DNA of 64,000 nt from Natronorubrum bangense (GCF_004799645.1 NZ_CP031305.1:1922001-1986000); one strand, 5' to 3'; shown: positions 23,901 to 33,244, counted from the first letter of the stretch. Numbers and translations: made by a program. Notes: generated by a model not told the origin, from the sequence alone.

Positions 23901-24263
23901 ATGGGATTTATGAGCAAAATTCTCGGCGGCAGTCAGTCGCGGACAGCCGAGGATTACGTCGAACTGAATCTCGACGACGTATCGGCGAGTTCGGCTGACG
24001 CGGCGATGCAGGTCCATATCGCCGAGGTCAGCGGTCAAGCCGATGCTATCGACATCAAAGACGCAGTCTACGACGGCGACATCGTTATCGCCGACATCAC
24101 GCGACTGCGAACCGAGGACAGCACCGTCGAACACATCATCGACGAACTCAGACAGGTTGCCCACGAGGTCGACGGCGATATCGTCCGGAAAGGCGATGAT
24201 CAGATGATCATTACGCCGACTGGCGTCCGAATCAGCCGTGAAAAGCTAGGCCAACGGGCCTGA
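23901..24263 (+). CDS. sepF: Cell division protein SepF
   Basis: The product is 120 residues. It starts MGFMSKILGGSQSRTAEDYV, an amphipathic membrane-targeting helix typical of SepF, followed by the DUF552 core VHIAEVSGQADAIDIKDAVY and GDIVIADITRLR, and ends ITPTGVRISREKLGQ. Archaeal SepF anchors FtsZ to the membrane at the division site and is essential in Haloferax. Length and motifs match the haloarchaeal family. It has a separate start at 23901 and no co-directional close partner; the Bat-like regulator follows after 160 bases. Confidence 0.92.
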   Translation: MGFMSKILGGSQSRTAEDYVELNLDDVSASSADAAMQVHIAEVSGQADAIDIKDAVYDGDIVIADITRLRTEDSTVEHIIDELRQVAHEVDGDIVRKGDDQMIITPTGVRISREKLGQRA

Positions 24264-24394
24264 CCCGACACTCAGTCGACCAAATGCGCTGGTTGGTCAC
24301 TGTACTGTCACCCGGTCTGCGTTCCTCGAGTTTGAGGACAGTCTCCTCGTGTCTGGCCGGTGTGTTTTCACCGGCCGGGAATTCCAACGTCGGC

Positions 24395-24404
24395 TTATTA
24401 TAAA
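24395..24404 (+). promoter_or_regulatory. TATA box of the Bat-like regulator gene
   Basis: TTATTATAAA lies 20-29 bases before the ATG at 24424, the expected spacing for a leaderless haloarchaeal transcript. Confidence 0.5.
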
Positions 24405-24423
24405 CGAGGACATAGCACCTCAT

Positions 24424-25077
24424 ATGAGTGGTTTTCGAGCGACAGTCGTCGTCGACGACCCGATGGACTGTCCGATTGCAGACGCCTCTTCGACCACCGA
24501 CGAGCCGATCACATCTGTCACGCGCTCGAGCACGTCGACGGGCGAGACCGTTGTGGAAGAGTTTGGTGTTGCTGATGGGTCGTCGCCGGAGGCGATCGAC
24601 GCAGGCACCGAGGCCGAGTTGACGCCGATCCAGACGAACGAGCGCGAAGACATCTATCGGTTCGAACGCGATGCTGGCGCTGGGTGTGCGTGTGAAATCG
24701 TCGAGCAGACCGGAACACCGATCTCCGCCGTTCGCGCACAGAACGGCTCGCTGCTGTTGACGTTTCGGACGCTCGAGCTCGATGTGGTCTCCGACATCGT
24801 CGGCGACCTCCGAACCCAGTTCGACGGCGTCCTCGTCGAGGATCTCACGCAGGACCACGATGACGAGTCGACAGATCCTGTCATCGTCGACCGGGAACTG
24901 TTGACGACGCGCCAGCGCGAGATCCTCGAAACGGCCCACGAACTGGGCTATTTCGAGTATCCAAAAGGGGCAAACGCGACAGACGTTGCTGAGGAACTCG
25001 ACATCGCTCGCTCGACGTTTACTGAGCATTTGGCTGCTGCACAGACCAAGCTGTTGAATGCCCTCCTCGAAAAATAA
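24424..25077 (+). CDS. Bacterio-opsin-activator-type HTH_10 transcriptional regulator
   Basis: The product is 217 residues. The C-terminal HTH_10 domain of the Bat family is clear: LTTRQREILETAHELGYFEY, then PKGANATDVAEELDIARSTF and TEHLAAAQTKLLNALL. The N-terminal part is a variable sensor-like region with a short motif CACEIVEQTGTPISAVRAQNG that is common in haloarchaeal Bat-like proteins. It should be a DNA-binding regulator; ligand and target are not deducible. The ATG at 24424 lies about 25 bases after TTATTATAAA, so a leaderless transcript is likely. Confidence 0.87.
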   Translation: MSGFRATVVVDDPMDCPIADASSTTDEPITSVTRSSTSTGETVVEEFGVADGSSPEAIDAGTEAELTPIQTNEREDIYRFERDAGAGCACEIVEQTGTPISAVRAQNGSLLLTFRTLELDVVSDIVGDLRTQFDGVLVEDLTQDHDDESTDPVIVDRELLTTRQREILETAHELGYFEYPKGANATDVAEELDIARSTFTEHLAAAQTKLLNALLEK

Positions 25078-25237
25078 TGTAAAATAATACACCCCGGAGA
25101 TCAAACAGTGGACGCATGTCGACTTCACGGCCGGTGCTTCCTGTTCAGTTTTCGAATCAACGCAACGAAACGGCGACATCGCACGTGTTCGGGCGTGACA
25201 GCGAACAAACGACAATACTTTTCCATCGGGGTGCGAA

Positions 25238-26395
25238 ATGCCGAGTATGGTTGACGATCTCAAGAAGGGATTGGAGGGAGTCCTTGTTGCAGAGTCCGGA
25301 CTCAGCTCGATCGACGGCAGCGAAGGTCGGCTGATCTATCGCGGCTATACGATCGAAGATCTCGCCCGTGGCGCAAGCTACGAGGAAGTCGTCTATCTCC
25401 TCTGGCATGGCCACCTGCCAAACGAGGACGAACTCGAGGCGTTCACTGAAGCGCTCAACGAGGAACGCGACGTCAGCGATGCCGTTCTCACGACGATGGA
25501 ACAGCTCGCGGAAGCTGACGAGCAGCCGATGGCCGCACTCCGGACTGCGGTTTCGATGTTCTCGGCTTCCGAACCCGAGCGCGATGCAGATCCCGAAGAC
25601 CTCGAGGCGTCACTCCGAAAGGGGCGACGCATCACCGCCAAGATCCCGACCGCACTTGCGGCGTTCGAGCGCTACCGGCTCGGCGAAGAGCCGCTCGACC
25701 CACACCCTGAGCTGGGGCTTGCAGCGAACTTCTTGTACATGCTGACTGGCGAGGAACCGAGCGATGTCCACGCCGAAACGTTCGACCAGGCGCTGATCTT
25801 GCACGCAGACCACGGCTTGAACGCTTCGACGTTTACGTCGATGGTGATCGGCTCGACGATGGCCGACATCTACAGCGCCGTCTCTGGCGGTGTCAGCGCG
25901 CTTTCGGGCCCACTCCACGGCGGCGCAAATCAGGACGTTATGGAGGTCTTAAAAGAGATCGACGAAAGCGACCTCGATCACCGTGCGTGGGTCGAACAGG
26001 CGACCGAAGAGGGACGACGTATCCCCGGCTTTGGCCACCGCGTCTACGACGTCAAAGACCCACGGGCAAAGATCCTTCAGGAACGCAGCAAGGAACTCGC
26101 CGAGAACGGTGAGGACAAGTGGTACAACTACACCACGACGATCGAACAGTACCTCACGGAGGAGAAAGGGCTGGGTGAGAAAGGAATCGCCCCGAACGTC
26201 GACTTTTATTCGGGCTCGGTCTACTACCAGCTTGGCATCCCGATCGATATGTACACTCCAATCTTCGCGATGAGCCGCGCTGGCGGTTGGGTCGGCCACG
26301 TCCTCGAGTACCAGGAGGATAACCGGCTCATTCGCCCGCGCGCACGATACACTGGTCCCCAGGACAAGGAGTTCGTCCCGCTCGAAGAGCGATAA
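25238..26395 (+). CDS. gltA: Citrate synthase
   Basis: The product is 385 residues. Conserved elements include the N-terminal GLEGVLVAESGLSSIDG and LIYRGYTIEDLA, the His region LILHADHGLNAST, GPLHGGANQDVM, the catalytic GFGHRVYDVKDPRA and the C-terminal SRAGGWVGHVLEYQ-EDN. It condenses acetyl-CoA with oxaloacetate at the entry of the TCA cycle. An ATG at 25247 is an alternative start three codons in, but 25238 lies about 25 bases after a TATA-like ACAATACTT and fits a leaderless transcript. It is monocistronic and followed by a T-run terminator. Confidence 0.95.
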   Translation: MPSMVDDLKKGLEGVLVAESGLSSIDGSEGRLIYRGYTIEDLARGASYEEVVYLLWHGHLPNEDELEAFTEALNEERDVSDAVLTTMEQLAEADEQPMAALRTAVSMFSASEPERDADPEDLEASLRKGRRITAKIPTALAAFERYRLGEEPLDPHPELGLAANFLYMLTGEEPSDVHAETFDQALILHADHGLNASTFTSMVIGSTMADIYSAVSGGVSALSGPLHGGANQDVMEVLKEIDESDLDHRAWVEQATEEGRRIPGFGHRVYDVKDPRAKILQERSKELAENGEDKWYNYTTTIEQYLTEEKGLGEKGIAPNVDFYSGSVYYQLGIPIDMYTPIFAMSRAGGWVGHVLEYQEDNRLIRPRARYTGPQDKEFVPLEER

Positions 26396-26418
26396 CGACA
26401 GGTCCCGACTGAGCCCTC

Positions 26419-26423
26419 TTTTT
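26419..26423 (+). terminator. T-run terminator after citrate synthase
   Basis: A run of five T residues starts 24 bases after the gltA stop, in GAGCCCTCTTTTTGTC. Oligo-T tracts are the main intrinsic termination signal in archaea. Confidence 0.45.
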
Positions 26424-26647
26424 GTCTGCTGTCTTCATCATCGACTTCCCGTTCGTTGTGCGTGTCTCGCTTGGCCAACCGTCCCACTGCTAAGCTGATA
26501 CTGCTGGACAACACGATTCACGCACCGATCACACGCGAACGGTCGTCGCCGAAGACGACGACCCCTGAGACGTGGTCGGATGGTTACTGACTGTTGTCTG
26601 GCAGTGTAACCAGCACGAGCAAGGCAGTGGAGTCCGAACAGTTTCGT

Positions 26648-27055
26648 ATGCGTGTCTTCGTCTATGGAACGCTGACCGATCCCGACCAGACCGCAACACT
26701 GCTCGAGGATGGTCCCGGCGAGTACGAGTTCGGTAGTACGGCCGTCCTCGAGGGCGTTCATCGCGTCGATGGACACTATCCAACGCTCGCACCGGGTGGG
26801 AGCGTCGAGGGACGACTGCTGGTCGTTGACGAGACAGCGCTCGAGCGACTCGATCAGTACGAAGGTGTCGATCGCGGGTTGTACACGCGGGTTGCCGTGT
26901 CCCAGATCGATCAGCAGCCGGTCTGGACCTACGTCGGCGACCCGGAGCGACTCGGTGTTGATCTCGACGCGCCGTGGCCCGACGGTCCGTCGTTCCGTGC
27001 GTCCGTTCGATCGTATCTCGACCGAACGGAGACTGCGATACGAACTACCGAATGA
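26648..27055 (+). CDS. Gamma-glutamylcyclotransferase family protein
   Basis: The product is 135 residues. It opens with MRVFVYGTLTDPDQTATLL, the family's YGTLxxP substrate-binding loop, contains GRLLVVDETALERLDQYEGV with the catalytic Glu, and ends LYTRVAVSQIDQQPVWTYVG. These AIG2-like proteins cyclise gamma-glutamyl amines or amino acids to 5-oxoproline. In haloarchaea, which make gamma-glutamylcysteine, it could take part in its turnover, but this is speculative. The ATG at 26648 starts directly at the conserved strand. It stands alone between gltA and ilvA. Confidence 0.82.
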   Translation: MRVFVYGTLTDPDQTATLLEDGPGEYEFGSTAVLEGVHRVDGHYPTLAPGGSVEGRLLVVDETALERLDQYEGVDRGLYTRVAVSQIDQQPVWTYVGDPERLGVDLDAPWPDGPSFRASVRSYLDRTETAIRTTE

Positions 27056-27131
27056 CGGTCGTCTGCCACATGTCTGACAGCCTCGTTTCGGCCGCTCTGT
27101 ATTGCGATTTCACTTTCACCGCGGAGCCATG

Positions 27132-27275
27132 AGCTTTATATGCCACGCGGTCCGTTCTACACTCGCACGTCACACGCCGTGCATTCCTGTATTCCCTGTC
27201 GTGTTGCCGATCTGGCAGCACATTCCTGTTGGGGGACTTGGTCTGCGGGCTGGGACGACTGGCTAACCAGTCCCC
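27132..27275 (+). promoter_or_regulatory. Possible ilvA leader: extra TATA box and two mutually exclusive hairpins
   Basis: GCTTTATATG (27132-27141) is a good TATA box about 170 bases before ilvA. Downstream, AGTCCCC at 27269-27275 can pair either with GGGGACT at 27232-27238 or, using the overlapping CCAGTC (27267-27272), with GACTGG at 27257-27262 across the loop CTAA. A second TATA-like element (TCTTACAATACC) lies closer to the ilvA ATG. The exclusive pairings resemble an attenuator, but no leader peptide or ligand domain is recognised. Confidence 0.3.
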
Positions 27276-27310
27276 GACAGTCTTACAATACCTGCCGAGT
27301 AGTCGACCGT

Positions 27311-28522
27311 ATGCTCGAACTTGCCGACATTCTCGAGGCGCACGAGCGGGTCCGAGAGACCTCTCGACATACACCGCTCGAACACGCCCACACGTATTCC
27401 GCGATGACTGGGGCTGACGTCCACTTGAAACTGGAGAACTTCCAGCGAACGGGTGCGTTCAAGATTCGCGGCGCAACGAACCGGATTGCAACACTCTCAG
27501 CGGAGCAAAAGGACGCGGGCGTTGTCACCGCGAGTGCGGGGAACCACGCCCAGGGTGTCGCGCTCGCAGCCACGCGCTCCGGTGTCGATTCGAAGATCGT
27601 GATGCCCGAACACGCACCGATTTCGAAGGTCAAAGCGACGAGAAACTACGGGGCCGAAGTCGTCCTCTCTGGCCGAGACTACAACGAAGCCGCCGAGCGC
27701 GCTCACGAGATCGAACGTGAGGAAGACCGAACCTATGTCCACGCCTTCGACGACGAAGATATCATGGCTGGGCAGGGAACGATCGGCCTCGAGATCCTCG
27801 AAGACTGTCCCGACGTCGAGACCGTCGTCGTCCCCATCGGTGGCGGCGGCCTCATCAGCGGAATCGCAACCGCAATCAAAGAGCAAAAACCCGACACGCG
27901 CGTCATCGGTGTCCAGGCTGAGGGTGCCTCGAGTGCTGCAACCTCCCTCGAGAAGGGCGAACGCGTCTCGCTCGAGGGTGTCGACACCATCGCGGATGGG
28001 ATCGCCACCCGGAGCGTCGGCGAGCAGACGTTCCCCTACATCCAGCGGTACGTCGACGAGGTCGTCACCGTCTCGGATTCCGAGATCGCCGTCGCACTGG
28101 TCTATCTCCTCGAGCGTTCGAAGACCCTCGTCGAGGGAGCTGGTGCGGTGCCGCTTGCGGCGGTCCTCTTCGAGCAGTTCGACTACGCTGACGACGAGAC
28201 GATCGTTGCAGCGCTCTGTGGCGGCAACATCGATCTCAACACGCTGACGAACGTCATCGTCCGTGGCCTCGTCGAGACCGGGCGGTATCTCAAGATCCGG
28301 ACGGTGTTGAAAGATCGCCCTGGCGCGCTCGAGGACTTGCTCGACATCTTCACCGCCCATCAGGCAAACATCTACGCGATCCACCACGACCGGACCTCCC
28401 GTGACGTCGAGATGAGCGACACCGAAGTCGAGATCGAACTCGAGATGCGCGGTCCCGATCACGTCGATGCCTTTCTTTCTGATCTCCGTGGCGCCGGCTA
28501 CGAAGTCGATATCCTCGCATAG
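27311..28522 (+). CDS. ilvA: Threonine ammonia-lyase (threonine deaminase), ACT-domain form
   Basis: The product is 403 residues. The PLP-binding Lys is in FQRTGAFKIRGATNR (Lys at residue 51), the SAGNHAQGVALAA loop and the PLP-phosphate loop VVVPIGGGGLISGIA are present, and a C-terminal ACT domain (RTVLKDRPGALEDLLDIF and EIELEMRGPDHVDAF) is likely regulatory. It deaminates threonine to 2-oxobutyrate and ammonia for isoleucine synthesis or threonine breakdown. The frame extends 57 codons upstream, but that part has no coding bias; the ATG at 27311 follows a TATA-like TTACAATACC. RidA follows after 43 bases, a functionally matching pair. Confidence 0.94.
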   Translation: MLELADILEAHERVRETSRHTPLEHAHTYSAMTGADVHLKLENFQRTGAFKIRGATNRIATLSAEQKDAGVVTASAGNHAQGVALAATRSGVDSKIVMPEHAPISKVKATRNYGAEVVLSGRDYNEAAERAHEIEREEDRTYVHAFDDEDIMAGQGTIGLEILEDCPDVETVVVPIGGGGLISGIATAIKEQKPDTRVIGVQAEGASSAATSLEKGERVSLEGVDTIADGIATRSVGEQTFPYIQRYVDEVVTVSDSEIAVALVYLLERSKTLVEGAGAVPLAAVLFEQFDYADDETIVAALCGGNIDLNTLTNVIVRGLVETGRYLKIRTVLKDRPGALEDLLDIFTAHQANIYAIHHDRTSRDVEMSDTEVEIELEMRGPDHVDAFLSDLRGAGYEVDILA

Positions 28523-28565
28523 CGTTTCGCCTCGTTTTAAGGCCGATCAGCCCGAGAACTGGGAT

Positions 28566-28946
<381 letters not shown>

Positions 28947-28949
28947 CGG

Positions 28950-29225
28950 ATGTCAACGACTGTCGCCGGGCTCTCTCGACGGACGCTCTCCGCACTGTTG
29001 TGGGGCGCTGTCGGGTTCATGGCCTTTCTCGTGCTCGTCCAAGGCTACGCGCTGGTCGTCGAGCCACTCGTCTCGATCGGTCAGGGCGTCGCCGTTGCCG
29101 GTCTCGTCGGCGGTATGACGGCGGGTAGTGCGTACGTCCTCGAGCACCGGCTCGCCGTGTGGTCGGCCCGCCGGGCGATGGATGAAACCGCGTCACACGG
29201 CGGCGACGATAAAAGTAAGAGTTAA
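28950..29225 (+). CDS. Small membrane protein, function unknown
   Basis: The product is 91 residues with two hydrophobic helices (SALLWGAVGFMAFLVLVQGY and QGVAVAGLVGGMTAGSAYVL) and a charged C-terminal tail. It starts three bases after the ridA stop, so it is probably the third gene of the ilvA-ridA transcript. Codon bias is fully haloarchaeal, which supports a real gene. No family with known function is recognised; the tRNA-Ser gene follows 27 bases later. Confidence 0.7.
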   Translation: MSTTVAGLSRRTLSALLWGAVGFMAFLVLVQGYALVVEPLVSIGQGVAVAGLVGGMTAGSAYVLEHRLAVWSARRAMDETASHGGDDKSKS

Positions 29226-29252
29226 ACGACCGACGTGGTTATGAACAGATAG

Positions 29253-29334
29253 GCCAGGATGGCCGAACGGTAAGGCGCACGCCTGGAAAGCGTGTTCCCT
29301 TTCGGGATTCTGGGTTCAAATCCCAGTCCTGGCG
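29253..29334 (+). tRNA. tRNA-Ser (anticodon GGA)
   Basis: The acceptor arms are GCCAGGA (29253-29259) and TCCTGGC (29327-29333) with discriminator G. The D arm is GGCCGAACGGTAAGGC. The anticodon stem CACGC/GCGTG carries the loop CTGGAAA with anticodon GGA at 29285-29287. A long class II variable arm (TTCCCTTTCGGGA) follows, and the T arm is CTGGGTTCAAATCCCAG. All features fit a class II serine tRNA reading UCC/UCU. No intron is present, and CCA is not encoded. Confidence 0.97.
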
Positions 29335-29339
29335 TTTTT
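29335..29339 (+). terminator. T-run after tRNA-Ser
   Basis: Five T residues follow the tRNA discriminator base immediately, a typical archaeal tRNA transcription end. Confidence 0.5.
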
Positions 29340-29464
29340 GCCACTTTCAACCTAATTAGCAGTGTGTTTGTATGCTCAACCGCTAAGACAAGTTGCTGAG
29401 ACGGTTACGGATTCGGCCGCGAAAAATGATGCTGTGAATGAGCGGTCCCGTGGAGGCGAGACGG

Positions 29465-29578
29465 TTATCGCTCGATTTCGGCCGGCGAGTCGGTCGTAAT
29501 CCAGCAGTTGGGGTCGTCCGGATCTCGAAGCTCTAGCTTGCCGCTTTGACACACCACCAGTTCGTACTGATCCGTCAT
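29465..29578 (-). CDS. Very small conserved-looking haloarchaeal protein
   Basis: The 37-residue frame (ATG at 29576-29578) starts MTDQYELVVCQSGKLELRD, then a Pro/Asp stretch and CWITTDSPAEIER. The pattern of a short beta-hairpin followed by a W-I/L-T/Q-S/T-D segment resembles tiny haloarchaeal proteins of unknown function encoded near tRNAs or regulators. Third codon positions are GC-rich in part. It is shorter than the usual ORF cut-off, so the call rests on this resemblance and on the coding-like sequence. Confidence 0.55.
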   Translation of the reverse strand: MTDQYELVVCQSGKLELRDPDDPNCWITTDSPAEIER

Positions 29579-29772
29579 TGTGACCCCATCGAGTGCTCCG
29601 GTGGGATCGGATATCGTAACAGGGCGCTTACGCTCGAGTTTTCCGAGAGTATGGACCCCATACTATCCGGCAGAGACCGTCCGCTCGAGTGTGAAGCGGG
29701 CCCTGTGGCGAGCGATCACTGGGCTGAGATCGAGCGGACAACGGTTTATCCGGAGACCACTGATGGTTCAGT

Positions 29773-30486
29773 ATGTGTGGTCGCTACACGCTAATGGTCA
29801 AGCCGGCGGATCTCGAGGCGCGTTTCGACAGCCGATTCGAAGCTCCGGAGACTGTCGCGCTGCCTCGATACAACATGGCGCCGGGACAGCAGCTGCCGGT
29901 GATCACGGGCGACGACCCCGGGACGATTCGGCAACTCGAGTGGGGGCTGGTGCCGTCGTGGGCCGACGACGACAGCGGTGGACTCATCAACGCACGGGCG
30001 GAGACGATCGACGAGAAACCGAGCTTTCGAGACGCATACGCCCAGCGCAGGTGTCTGGTGCTGGCGGACGGCTTCTATGAATGGGTCGAAACCGATGGGC
30101 GGAAACAGCCCTACAGGGTCGCGTTCGAAGACGACCGTCCGTTCGCGATGGCGGGGTTGTGGGAGCGCTGGGAGTCCGACGCCGAGACGACCCAGACTGG
30201 CCTCGAGGCGTTCGGTGGCGGGATTGCGACGACCGACGCTGATGACGGCCCGCTCGAGACGTTTACGATCGTTACCACGGAACCGAACGACCTCGTCTCG
30301 GAGCTCCACCATCGGATGGCAGCGATTCTCGAGCCTGAACACGAACGCGAGTGGCTGACGGCCGACGAGCCACGGACGCTACTCGAGCCACATCCCGCCG
30401 ATGAGATGCGTGCATATCCCGTCTCACGGGCGGTCAACGATCCGTCGACGGATGTGCCCTCGCTGGTCGACCCGGTTGAGCGGTGA
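29773..30486 (+). CDS. SRAP-domain protein (YedK/HMCES family), abasic-site DNA-protein crosslinker
   Basis: The product is 237 residues. It begins MCGRYTLM, so Cys2 is exposed after Met removal, as required for crosslinking. Other active-site elements are RYNMAPGQ (Asn34), GLINARAETIDEKPSF, DGFYEWVE (Glu103) and LHHRMAAIL (His). HMCES/YedK forms a thiazolidine link to abasic sites in single-stranded DNA to shield them during replication. The ATG at 29773 lies about 25 bases after ACGGTTTATCC, consistent with a leaderless transcript. It stands alone. Confidence 0.92.
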   Translation: MCGRYTLMVKPADLEARFDSRFEAPETVALPRYNMAPGQQLPVITGDDPGTIRQLEWGLVPSWADDDSGGLINARAETIDEKPSFRDAYAQRRCLVLADGFYEWVETDGRKQPYRVAFEDDRPFAMAGLWERWESDAETTQTGLEAFGGGIATTDADDGPLETFTIVTTEPNDLVSELHHRMAAILEPEHEREWLTADEPRTLLEPHPADEMRAYPVSRAVNDPSTDVPSLVDPVER

Positions 30487-30688
30487 CCACAATTCCAGCC
30501 ACTCTTAAATATGGCGGATTATCTCATTCTATCATCTCTGTAGATGGCTGTTAACACACATCACAGTTAGTACGACGCCGGGCCGCAGTACGGTGGTTTC
30601 GGTGGTGTCTGATCGGAACATGCACTCTGTCGCGAATGCCAGATAACACAATCTTTATGTAGAAGGACAATCAATGAATCAGCTGACT

Positions 30689-32350
30689 ATGAGCCAGCGA
30701 ATGCAGCAGGGACAGCCGATGATCGTGATGAGCGAGGATTCCCAGCGCGTCAAGGACAAGGACGCGCAGGATTACAACATCAGTGCGGCCCGTGCAGTCG
30801 CCGAAGCTGTACGGTCGACACTGGGTCCGAAAGGCATGGACAAGATGCTCGTCGACTCGATGGGATCGGTAACGATCACCAACGACGGCGTCACCATCCT
30901 CCAGGAGATGGACATCGACAACCCAACGGCCGAGATGATCATCGAAGTCGCCGAAACCCAGGAGGACGAAGCTGGGGACGGCACCACGACCGCCGTCGCG
31001 ATTGCCGGCGAACTTCTCAAAAACGCCGAGGATCTTCTCGAGCAGGATATCCACCCAACGGCGATCATCAAGGGCTTCCACATGGCAAGCGAGCAGGCCC
31101 GTGAGGAGATCGACGACATCGCAAGCGACATCGACACCGACGACGAGGAACTCATCCGCAAGACGGCTGAGACGTCGATGACCGGCAAGGGAACTGAAGT
31201 CAACAAGGAACACCTCGCCCAGCTCATCGTCGACGCTGTTGGGCAGGTTACTGTCGAAGACGCAGACGGCAACAACGTCGTCGACCTCGAGTATCTCAAC
31301 ATCGAGACCCAGACTGGCCGCGCCGTCGGCGAGTCTGATCTGCTCGTGGGCGGCATCGTGGACAAAGACCCTGTCCACGACAACATGCCGACCGAAGCCG
31401 AGGACGCTGACATTCTGCTGCTGAACGAGGCAATCGAGGTCGAAGAGACTGACGTCGACACCGAAGTCTCCGTTACCGACCCTGACCAGCTCCAGAAGTT
31501 CCTCGACCGCGAGGAGAAACAGCTCCGTGACAAAGTCGACACGATCGCTGACCTCGACGCTGACGTCGTCTTCTGTCAGAAAGGCATCGACGATCTCGCC
31601 CAGCACTACCTCGCCAAAGAAGGCATCCTCGCCGTCCGCCGTGCCAAGAAGTCCGACCTCGAGTTCCTCTCGGAAGTCGTCGGCGCGTCGATCGTCTCCG
31701 ACCTCGAGAGTGCAACCGAGGACGACCTCGGCTTCGGTGACGTTACCCGCGACGACGAGGACGAACTGTTCTACGTCGAAGGCGACGACGCTCACGGCGT
31801 TACGCTCCTGCTTCGCGGTTCGACCGAGCACGTCGTCGACGAACTCGAGCGCGGTGTCAACGACGCACTCGACGTCGTCGCACAGACCGTCTCCGACGGC
31901 CGCGTGCTGGCCGGCGGCGGCGCAATCGAAGTCGAACTCGCCTCGCGCCTTCGCGACTACGCTGACTCCGTCTCCGGGCGCGAGCAGCTCGCCGTCGAGG
32001 CCTTCGCCGACTCGCTCGAGCTCGTCCCACGCGTGCTCGCAGAGAACGCTGGACTCGACTCCATCGACACGCTCGTCGACCTGCGTGCAGCCCACGACGA
32101 CGGCGAGGTCCAGGCTGGACTGAACGTGTTCTCGGGCGACGTCGAGAACACCTTCGACGCCGGTGTCGTCGAACCAGCCCACGCCAAAGAGCAGGCTGTC
32201 ACGTCTGCGTCCGAAGCCGCGAACCTCGTCCTCAAAATCGACGACATCATTTCTGCTGGTGACCTGTCGACCGACAAGGGCGAAGAGCAAGAAGGCGGCG
32301 CACCCGGCGGCATGGGCGGCATGGGCGGCGGCATGGGCGGCATGATGTAA
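30689..32350 (+). CDS. Thermosome subunit (group II chaperonin)
   Basis: The product is 553 residues. Conserved chaperonin motifs include STLGPKGMDKMLVDSMG, TNDGVTILQEMDI, DEAGDGTTTAVAIAGELL, FCQKGIDDLAQHYL and GGGAIEVELASRL. The C terminus is the haloarchaeal GGM repeat tail (GGMGGMGGGMGGMM). It is an ATP-driven protein-folding complex subunit in the cytosol. A TATA-like CTTTATG at 30653-30659 predicts a start near 30680-30685, so the ATG at 30689 (MSQRMQQGQ) is preferred over the in-frame ATG at 30674. It is the most strongly codon-biased gene in the window, as expected for an abundant protein. A T-run (32422-32427) follows. Confidence 0.97.
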   Translation: MSQRMQQGQPMIVMSEDSQRVKDKDAQDYNISAARAVAEAVRSTLGPKGMDKMLVDSMGSVTITNDGVTILQEMDIDNPTAEMIIEVAETQEDEAGDGTTTAVAIAGELLKNAEDLLEQDIHPTAIIKGFHMASEQAREEIDDIASDIDTDDEELIRKTAETSMTGKGTEVNKEHLAQLIVDAVGQVTVEDADGNNVVDLEYLNIETQTGRAVGESDLLVGGIVDKDPVHDNMPTEAEDADILLLNEAIEVEETDVDTEVSVTDPDQLQKFLDREEKQLRDKVDTIADLDADVVFCQKGIDDLAQHYLAKEGILAVRRAKKSDLEFLSEVVGASIVSDLESATEDDLGFGDVTRDDEDELFYVEGDDAHGVTLLLRGSTEHVVDELERGVNDALDVVAQTVSDGRVLAGGGAIEVELASRLRDYADSVSGREQLAVEAFADSLELVPRVLAENAGLDSIDTLVDLRAAHDDGEVQAGLNVFSGDVENTFDAGVVEPAHAKEQAVTSASEAANLVLKIDDIISAGDLSTDKGEEQEGGAPGGMGGMGGGMGGMM

Positions 32351-32421
32351 GTTCGGCTAACGCCTACTACATCCACCCCACGCTGTTGTTCCACCGTGTA
32401 CCGTCGACGATCATCACGACG

Positions 32422-32427
32422 TTTTTT
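32422..32427 (+). terminator. T-run terminator after the thermosome gene
   Basis: Six T residues in CGTTTTTTGCGG lie about 70 bases after the stop codon and before the next small gene. Confidence 0.45.
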
Positions 32428-32561
32428 GCGGACCGACCTCGAGCGCCGAGTCGTGGCTCAACTGGAGTGAGTCCGCCGGCGTTCCGCATACCTTCGACGT
32501 GCTGACTGACACGAATCCTGACAGGCAAACGAACTATGGGGCCGGCTGGTGGAGGACGACT

Positions 32562-32702
32562 ATGGCATATCGAACAACCATCGGTTGGTCACTGTTTTCC
32601 TCCGGTGTCGTCACACTCGGCTTGAAACTACTGCCCGGCGATTCGCTGTGGTGGGGGCTGCTGTTGCTCGTCCTCGGCGTGTTAGTGTTGTATCTCAGAT
32701 AG
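32562..32702 (+). CDS. 46-residue membrane protein, function unknown
   Basis: The product starts MAYRTTIGWSLFSSG and consists mostly of two hydrophobic stretches separated by LLPGDSLWWG. A GGAGG at 32551-32555 is spaced six bases before the ATG, an unusually clear ribosome-binding site for this genome, and supports translation from 32562. Similar tiny membrane proteins are common in haloarchaea, with no known function. Confidence 0.6.
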   Translation: MAYRTTIGWSLFSSGVVTLGLKLLPGDSLWWGLLLLVLGVLVLYLR

Positions 32703-32782
32703 CTCTCGAGGCGATGACGGCTGTCTGTTGGCTGGTAGTGATGGTCGAGAAGACGGTCAGTACGTTCAGCTGAACGGTCGGC

Positions 32783-33244
32783 TCAGGTGTCGTCGATGTC
32801 GAGTTCGAACTGCTCGTTCTCGGAGACAGCGTTGAGAACGACGCTCGTGTTCGAGGCTTTGATGTCGGGGTCGGTCAGCAGCTGTTTGATCTGGTCGTTC
32901 ATCCCATCGGTGTCTTTGAACTTGCCGATGGCGATGACGTCGTAGTCACCAGTAACCTCGTAGACGCTGATCATCTGGCGGTGGTCGCGCAACGTATCAG
33001 TGATGTCGGGCAGCGCGTTCCCTTCGACCTGGAGCTGGATGACAGCAGTGACGTCGTAGCCGACAGCGTCGTAATTTACCCGCGGTGTGTAGCCCTCGAT
33101 TACGCCCTCTTCCTCGAGGTCAGAGAGATGATTCGAAACGGTCGTCACAGAGACGTCAAGCTCCTCGGCGAGGCTGCGAAGACTCGCCCGGCCATCGCCC
33201 AGAAGTGCATTCACTAATTTTGCATCGAGATTTTCGTACGTCAT
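32783..33244 (-). CDS. lrp: Lrp/AsnC family transcriptional regulator
   Basis: The product is 153 residues from the ATG at 33242-33244. The N-terminal HTH ([40 protein letters not shown]) is followed by a RAM ligand-binding domain ([36 protein letters not shown]). Lrp/AsnC proteins form octamers that sense amino acids. It is divergent from glnA, and haloarchaeal Lrp proteins in this position are known to act on glutamine synthetase and nitrogen genes, so regulation of glnA is likely. A TTG codon three codons upstream could start translation but is less probable. Confidence 0.92.
   Translation of the reverse strand: MTYENLDAKLVNALLGDGRASLRSLAEELDVSVTTVSNHLSDLEEEGVIEGYTPRVNYDAVGYDVTAVIQLQVEGNALPDITDTLRDHRQMISVYEVTGDYDVIAIGKFKDTDGMNDQIKQLLTDPDIKASNTSVVLNAVSENEQFELDIDDT

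Noticed and set aside
27140..27310. A 57-codon N-terminal extension of IlvA
   Set aside because: The frame is open but has no codon bias and no similarity to threonine deaminases; promoter elements lie within it.
30671..32290. A 539-codon minus-strand frame across the thermosome gene
   Set aside because: It is antisense to an unmistakable chaperonin gene and is rich in V, D and F as expected from mirrored codons.
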